Of a stretch of 8,723 bases of DNA, positions 5,182 to 8,723 are shown piece by piece. Position numbers and translations under genes: made by a program. The DNA is taken from positions 1 to 8,723 of the forward strand of contig MEFT01000021.1 of NCBI GenBank assembly GCA_001725215.1, in the 5' to 3' direction. The number at the start of each line of letters is the position of its first letter. Positions within the stretch are counted from its first letter, which is position 1. Under the pieces are notes generated by a model that was not told where the DNA came from, ran no database searches, and was given only the letters and a program-made list of their open reading frames with translations. The stretch is from Clostridium sp. SCN 57-10 (lineage in GTDB: Bacteria > Bacillota > Clostridia > Oscillospirales > Butyricicoccaceae).

Positions 5182-5736
5182 ATGGAACGACTGAAGATTG
5201 TGGCAATCGTGGGTTCGCTGCGCAAGGATTCTTTCAATCGTCAGCTCGCGCTGGCGGCCAAAGAGCTTGTGGGCGACCGCGCCGAATTTACGCTGCTCGA
5301 CTATGCCGATGTGCCGATGATGAATGAAGACGTCGAGCATCCCGCGCCCGAAGCGGTGCGCCGCGTGCGCGAACTCGTCAAAGCGGCGGATGGAGTATGG
5401 TTTTTCACGCCCGAATACAACCACTTTTTCCCCGGTGTGCTGAAAAATCTGATCGATTGGCTGTCGCGCCCCGTCAGCGAGACGGAGGGGCAGGTTCTCT
5501 CTAAGAAGCCTGCCGCCATCAGCGGTATCACGCCCGGAATGTCGGGCACGGGCATCGCGCAGGATCATCTTGTGACGCTGATCAGCCTGCTCAATATGCG
5601 CGTGATGAACGCTCCTCGTCTGACCATTCCCAATGCACACCAGCAGGTGGATGAGGGCGGCCGCCTGGCGCTTACGGCGAGCGCACCATATTTGGCAAAG
5701 CAGGTCGAAGCGTTTTTACGATTTGTTCAAAAATAG
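5182..5736 (+). CDS. NADPH-dependent FMN reductase family flavoprotein
   Basis: The 184-residue protein is a flavodoxin-fold NAD(P)H-dependent reductase (PF03358 type, relatives include ChrR/YieF and azo- or quinone reductases). GSLRKDSFNRQL at residues 11-22 is the FMN phosphate-binding loop. TPEYNHFFPGVLKNLIDWLS (77-96) is the second flavin/pyridine nucleotide motif and the dimer helix. Length is normal and the protein looks intact and cytoplasmic. Such enzymes make two-electron reductions of quinones, azo dyes, nitro compounds or metal ions; the natural substrate here is unknown. The ATG at 5182 follows a modest GAGTGA site. An upstream promoter and strong downstream terminator suggest its own transcript, though read-through from yyaL, 105 bases upstream with no terminator between, is possible. 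Confidence 0.9.
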   Translation: MERLKIVAIVGSLRKDSFNRQLALAAKELVGDRAEFTLLDYADVPMMNEDVEHPAPEAVRRVRELVKAADGVWFFTPEYNHFFPGVLKNLIDWLSRPVSETEGQVLSKKPAAISGITPGMSGTGIAQDHLVTLISLLNMRVMNAPRLTIPNAHQQVDEGGRLALTASAPYLAKQVEAFLRFVQK

Positions 5737-5758
5737 AGCGGGGGAGCCAAATCCCCTT

Positions 5759-5796
5759 GCGCGGCGAAGGATACCGGTCCTTCGCCGCGCTTTTTT
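5759..5796 (+). terminator. intrinsic terminator after the FMN reductase gene
   Basis: A perfect 13-bp stem (5759-5771 with 5778-5790), loop TACCGG, is followed by six Ts. It separates the reductase gene from the fatty acid operon. Confidence 0.95.
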
Positions 5797-5829
5797 GTGT
5801 AAAAAAGTAAAATACGAGAAAAAGAATGC

Positions 5830-5858
5830 TTGACAGGAGAATATGCTTCTGCTATGAT
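5830..5858 (+). promoter_or_regulatory. promoter of the acpP-acc operon
   Basis: TTGACA (5830-5835), a 17-bp spacer and TATGAT (5853-5858) with TG at 5850-5851 form a near-consensus promoter. Transcription should begin near 5865, giving a leader of about 48 bases before acpP. Confidence 0.88.
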
Positions 5859-5859
5859 T

Positions 5860-5891
5860 ACTTCAAATATTTTAATTAAAATTTTTTAAGT
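5860..5891. promoter_or_regulatory. 32-bp palindrome, candidate operator of the fatty acid operon
   Basis: A perfect 14-bp AT-only palindrome (5869-5882) is extended outward to ACTT at 5860 and AAGT at 5891, with 7 of 9 matches in each flank, all centred at 5875.5. It starts one base after the -10 and covers the predicted transcription start, a classic repressor position. It does not show the FapR-type core as I know it and only loosely recalls FabT sites, so the regulator is unknown. Confidence 0.5.
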
Positions 5892-5912
5892 AAAAGAAAC
5901 GGAGATGCAACT

Positions 5913-6140
5913 ATGTTTGAGCAAGTACGTGATGTAATCGTCGCCACCCTGCGCTGTGAGGCCGATGAGGTCAAGCCGGAAACCTCTCTTGTCAACGATC
6001 TGGGTGCCGATTCGCTCGACGCGGTCGAGCTGAATATGGCGCTTGAAGAAGCGTTCGGCATTCATATTCCGGACGGAGCGCTTGCCGAGATGAAAACTGT
6101 GGCCGATATTGTAAACTGCGTGGAGCAGAGCAAGCAGTAA
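5913..6140 (+). CDS. acpP: acyl carrier protein
   Basis: This 75-residue acidic helical protein carries fatty acyl chains on a phosphopantetheine arm attached by holo-ACP synthase. The attachment site GADSLDAVEL places the serine at residue 34. The surrounding LVNDLGADSLDAVEL helix II and the ADIVNCVE ending are standard, and the length is typical. GGAG (5901-5904) lies 8 bases before the ATG. It is first in the operon with accB, accC and accD, behind a strong promoter and a candidate operator. A GC-rich hairpin between acpP and accB may keep ACP in excess of the carboxylase subunits. A cysteine at residue 15 is unusual but not in an active position. Confidence 0.95.
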   Translation: MFEQVRDVIVATLRCEADEVKPETSLVNDLGADSLDAVELNMALEEAFGIHIPDGALAEMKTVADIVNCVEQSKQ

Positions 6141-6147
6141 ACCCATT

Positions 6148-6168
6148 CCGCCCGGCTGCGCCGGGCGG
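6148..6168 (+). other. intergenic hairpin between acpP and accB
   Basis: A perfect 8-bp all-GC stem (6148-6155 with 6161-6168) with a 5-base loop lies 7 bases after the acpP stop. No T-run follows, so it is not a standard terminator. It could mark an mRNA processing or 3' protection point, or cause partial attenuation. Confidence 0.6.
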
Positions 6169-6191
6169 TCTTCCGTAGGAGGTAAATAAAA

Positions 6192-6620
6192 ATGAAGCTT
6201 ACCGAGCTGTCGGCGCTCATGCGTGAATTTGCGGAATCGGGGCTCACGCTGCTCGAAATTGACGGAGAGCGCGTCCGCATGGAGCGCACGATCCAAGCCG
6301 CGCCTGCCGCTGCGCCTGCCGCGCCGCCCGCGATTGTGCAGCAGGCTGCGCCTCCTGCCGCCGCACCCGCCGAAGGAAACGGCGCGGTGCCGGTGCGCGC
6401 GCCGCTCGTCGGCATCTATTACGCGGCGGCATCACCGGGAGGCGAGCCGTTTGTACGCGTCGGCGACCGCGTGACTAAGGGGCAGACGCTGTGCATCGTC
6501 GAGGCAATGAAAACCATGAACGAGCTTGCAAGCCCTGCGGACGGCATGGTAACCGCCGTGCTTGCCAAAGACGGCGACGTAATTTCGTTTGACCAGCTTC
6601 TGTTTGAGGTCACGCCATGA
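6192..6620 (+). CDS. accB: acetyl-CoA carboxylase biotin carboxyl carrier protein
   Basis: BCCP carries biotin between the carboxylase and carboxyltransferase halves of acetyl-CoA carboxylase, the committed step of fatty acid synthesis. Residues 1-33 are the N-terminal dimerisation segment, 36-62 a flexible Ala/Pro linker, and 66-142 the biotinyl domain. The biotin site is EAMKTMNE with Lys107. Most family members have Met or Leu after the biotinylated Lys, so Thr is a mild oddity. The preceding RAPLVGIYYAAASPGGEPFV contains the BCCP 'thumb' region, which separates it from generic biotinyl or lipoyl domains. TAGGAGG (6176-6182) is a strong ribosome binding site 9 bases before the ATG. The stop overlaps the accC start by 4 bases (ATGA), indicating translational coupling. 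Confidence 0.95.
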   Translation: MKLTELSALMREFAESGLTLLEIDGERVRMERTIQAAPAAAPAAPPAIVQQAAPPAAAPAEGNGAVPVRAPLVGIYYAAASPGGEPFVRVGDRVTKGQTLCIVEAMKTMNELASPADGMVTAVLAKDGDVISFDQLLFEVTP

Positions 6621-7996
6621 TTCGGCGCGTGCTCGTGGCAAATCGCGGAGAGATCGCGGTTCGCATCATTCGCGCGTGCCGCGAAGCGGGCATTGAGACG
6701 GTCGCCGTCTATTCGACGGCCGATGCGGCCGCGCTGCATACCGAGCTTGCAACCAAGGCGGTGTGCATCGGTCCGCCCAAGGCGGCGGACAGCTATCTGA
6801 ACATGCGCGCCGTGCTGTCGGCCGCGCTTGCAACCGGATGCGACGCCGTACACCCCGGCTTCGGGTTTCTGTCTGAAAACAGCGCGTTTGCGCGGCTGTG
6901 CGCCGAGCATAAACTGAAATTCATCGGTCCCTCGCCCGACGTGATAGACCGCATGGGCGACAAGGCCGCCGCGCGGCGCGCCATGCGCGAGGCGGGCGTG
7001 CCCGTTGTGCCCGGATCTGAGGGCTGCGTCGAAACGCCTGAGGAGGCGTCGCGCGTTGCGCGCGAGCTTGGCTATCCCGTGCTCGTCAAGGCGGCGGCGG
7101 GCGGCGGCGGACGCGGCATGCGCAAGGTATTTTCGCCCGACGAGCTTGCGTCCTCCTTTCTCGCGGCGCGCGCAGAGGCGGAGGCTTGCTTCGGCAGCGG
7201 CGCGCTCTATCTTGAGAAGCTGATTATCAATCCGCGCCACATTGAGGTGCAGATTCTGGCCGACGGCAAAGGGCACGTCACGCACCTTGGCGAGCGCGAC
7301 TGTTCGATGCAGCGGCGTAATCAGAAGCTGCTCGAGGAAGCGCCGGCCAAAGGCCTTTCACCCGCACTGCGTGCCGAACTGTGCGAGGCGGCGGTGCGCG
7401 CCGCGTATGCGGCGGGCTACGAAAGCGCGGGCACCGTCGAGTTTGTGCTCGACCGCGACGGGCACTATTATTTCATTGAGATGAACACACGTATTCAGGT
7501 CGAGCATCCCGTCACCGAACTTTTGACGGGCATCGACATTGTGCGCGAGCAGCTGCGCGTCGCCTCAGGATTGCCGTTGTCGTTCACACAGGACGATGTG
7601 CGGCTTGACGGGCACGTCATCGAGTGCCGCATCAACGCCGAAAACCCCGAAAAGGCGTTTCAGCCCGAGCAGGGCACCGTCAGTTTTTTGCATTTTCCCG
7701 CGGGCTTCGGCGTGCGTGTCGACTCCGCTCTTTACAACGGATACGAAATCAGCCCGTTTTACGACTCCATGATCGCCAAAATCATCGTGCGCGGCGACAC
7801 GCGGCTTGAGGCCGTGCGCCGCATGCGGCGCGCGCTGGAGGAAACGGTGATCGAGGGCGTATCCACCACGCTGCCGCTGCAGTATTTGGTGATGCACCAT
7901 CCCGCGTTTCTAAGCGGAGAATACGATACCGGCTTCATCGAGGCGCACCTTGATGAGCTTTTGGCGGCGCACAGAACTGCGCGAGGTAACGAATGA
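6617..7996 (+). CDS. accC: acetyl-CoA carboxylase biotin carboxylase subunit
   Basis: The enzyme uses ATP and bicarbonate to carboxylate biotin on AccB. It is an ATP-grasp protein of 459 residues, normal for the family. MIRRVLVANRGEIAVRIIRA opens the N-terminal domain. The glycine-rich ATP lid KAAAGGGGRGM is at 158-168 and HIEVQ at 208-212. ERDCSMQRRNQK ends with Lys237. Glu275, Glu288, Asn290 and Arg292 lie in VEF and EMNTRIQVEHP, and the catalytic Arg338 is in ECRIN. Residue numbers agree with or are one off those of E. coli AccC, and all key catalytic residues are present. Translation is coupled at both ends by ATGA overlaps, with accB before and accD after. Confidence 0.97.
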   Translation: MIRRVLVANRGEIAVRIIRACREAGIETVAVYSTADAAALHTELATKAVCIGPPKAADSYLNMRAVLSAALATGCDAVHPGFGFLSENSAFARLCAEHKLKFIGPSPDVIDRMGDKAAARRAMREAGVPVVPGSEGCVETPEEASRVARELGYPVLVKAAAGGGGRGMRKVFSPDELASSFLAARAEAEACFGSGALYLEKLIINPRHIEVQILADGKGHVTHLGERDCSMQRRNQKLLEEAPAKGLSPALRAELCEAAVRAAYAAGYESAGTVEFVLDRDGHYYFIEMNTRIQVEHPVTELLTGIDIVREQLRVASGLPLSFTQDDVRLDGHVIECRINAENPEKAFQPEQGTVSFLHFPAGFGVRVDSALYNGYEISPFYDSMIAKIIVRGDTRLEAVRRMRRALEETVIEGVSTTLPLQYLVMHHPAFLSGEYDTGFIEAHLDELLAAHRTARGNE

Positions 7997-8723
7997 ACCC
8001 GTTTCGCAAGAAAAAAGATTTTTTAAGCGCGCTAGGAGCGCTGCGCAGCAGGGCGGGCAAGCCTGTGGAGCCCGACGATACGGCGGAGGCATGTCCCTCG
8101 TGCGGGCAGCCAATCGCCAAGCGCGCGCTGGAAGAAGCGCTCTTCGTCTGCCCCGCCTGCGGGTATCACCACAGCATCACCGCCGCGTTCCGCCTCAAGC
8201 TTTTGTTTGACGGCGGCGTATACCGCGAGCTCAACCGCCGCCTGACGGGCGGCAATCCGCTTGCCTTTCCTGGCTATGACAACAAGCTTGCGTCGCTGCG
8301 CCGCACCACCGGCTTACATGAGGCGGTCGTCACGGCGGAGGGCAAAATTGACGGCTGCAAGGCGGTGGTCTGCGTGCTTGACAGCCGATTTCTCATGGGA
8401 AGCATGGGCGCGGCCGTCGGCGAGAAAATTACGCGCGCGACCGAGCACGCAACGCGTGCAAAGCTGCCCATTGTGATCTGTAGCGCGTCGGGCGGCGCGC
8501 GTATGCAAGAGGGCATTCTGTCGCTCTTTCAAATGGCAAAGACGGCGGCGGCGCTTGAGCGCCACTCCGCCGCGGGGCTTTTTTACCTCTCGGTGCTCAC
8601 CCATCCGACGACGGGGGGTGTGACGGCGAGCTTCGCCAGCCTGGGCGACGTGATCCTCGCCGAGCCGGGCGCTCTCATCGGCTTCGCGGGACCGCGCGTC
8701 ATCGAGCAGACCATCGGGCAGGC
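7993..8723 (+). CDS. accD: acetyl-CoA carboxylase carboxyltransferase subunit beta (partial, runs off the right edge)
   Basis: AccD and AccA together move the carboxyl group from biotin to acetyl-CoA to make malonyl-CoA. The 243 codons seen cover most of the subunit. A four-cysteine zinc ribbon is formed by CPSC (34-37) and CPAC (53-56). The crotonase-type core includes LDSRFLMGSMGAAVGEKI, then SASGGARMQEG (164-174), which lines the active site. THPTTGGVTASFASLGDV and GFAGPRVIEQTIGQ follow just before the window ends. The ATG overlaps the accC stop by 4 bases (ATGA), so it is translationally coupled. The open end explains why the gene has no stop here; roughly 40 to 50 more residues, then accA, are expected. 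Confidence 0.95.
   Translation, partial: MNPFRKKKDFLSALGALRSRAGKPVEPDDTAEACPSCGQPIAKRALEEALFVCPACGYHHSITAAFRLKLLFDGGVYRELNRRLTGGNPLAFPGYDNKLASLRRTTGLHEAVVTAEGKIDGCKAVVCVLDSRFLMGSMGAAVGEKITRATEHATRAKLPIVICSASGGARMQEGILSLFQMAKTAAALERHSAAGLFYLSVLTHPTTGGVTASFASLGDVILAEPGALIGFAGPRVIEQTIGQ

Noticed and set aside
5741..5756. Small GGGGA...TCCCC inverted repeat before the reductase terminator
   Set aside because: A 5-bp stem with no tail, adjacent to a far stronger terminator; likely chance.
5860..5891. Assignment of the palindrome as a FapR or FabT site
   Set aside because: It lacks the cores I know for those regulators, so it is reported only as an unassigned operator candidate.
6419..7285. Long 288-codon minus-strand open frame
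   Set aside because: Antisense of accB/accC; composition is typical of mirror frames and no family is recognisable.

Overview
The window is an ordinary bacterial chromosome segment. It is most likely from a fairly GC-rich Firmicute, perhaps a gut clostridium of the Oscillospiraceae/Ruminococcaceae kind. The reasons are Gram-positive style GGAGG ribosome binding sites, extended -10 promoters, an acpP-accB-accC-accD fatty acid cluster, a YyaL/DUF255 protein and an attenuator-type leader. The genus assignment is inference. No CRISPR array, insertion sequence, rRNA or tRNA gene was found.

Left edge (1-340): the first ~148 bases encode the start of a proteobacterial-type zf-CHCC zinc-finger protein. 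The reading then runs into the reversed 5' end of an AraC-family regulator gene. This looks like a chimeric junction, possibly an assembly misjoin. A hairpin at 301-337 closes the next, leftward gene.

Phosphotransferase locus (341-1517, minus strand): an APH-family phosphotransferase has a strong promoter (TTGACA, 17 bp, TACACT). Its leader carries a possible 20-residue leader peptide, a terminator-like hairpin and a competing antiterminator segment. This looks like ribosome-mediated attenuation of a resistance-type gene and is the most interesting regulatory structure here.

AT-richer block (about 1558-3290): a leftward GNAT acetyltransferase and a divergent rightward SAM-dependent methyltransferase, the latter ending in a perfect 12-bp terminator. 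Base composition is clearly lower in GC than on either side. The shift back to GC-rich sequence falls inside the first ~30 codons of the following yyaL-like gene, suggesting imported DNA with a recombination point inside that gene. An orphan rightward promoter at 1529-1556 points into the 3' end of the GNAT gene at the other edge.

Right half (3208-8723, plus strand): a YyaL/DUF255 thioredoxin-like protein, an NADPH-dependent FMN reductase with a strong terminator, then the acpP-accB-accC-accD operon. That operon has a near-consensus promoter and a 32-bp imperfect palindrome over its predicted transcription start, a good candidate for a lipid-responsive operator. ACP carries the growing acyl chain. 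AccB, AccC and AccD are the biotin carrier, biotin carboxylase and carboxyltransferase beta subunit of acetyl-CoA carboxylase. accD runs off the right edge; accA is expected next.
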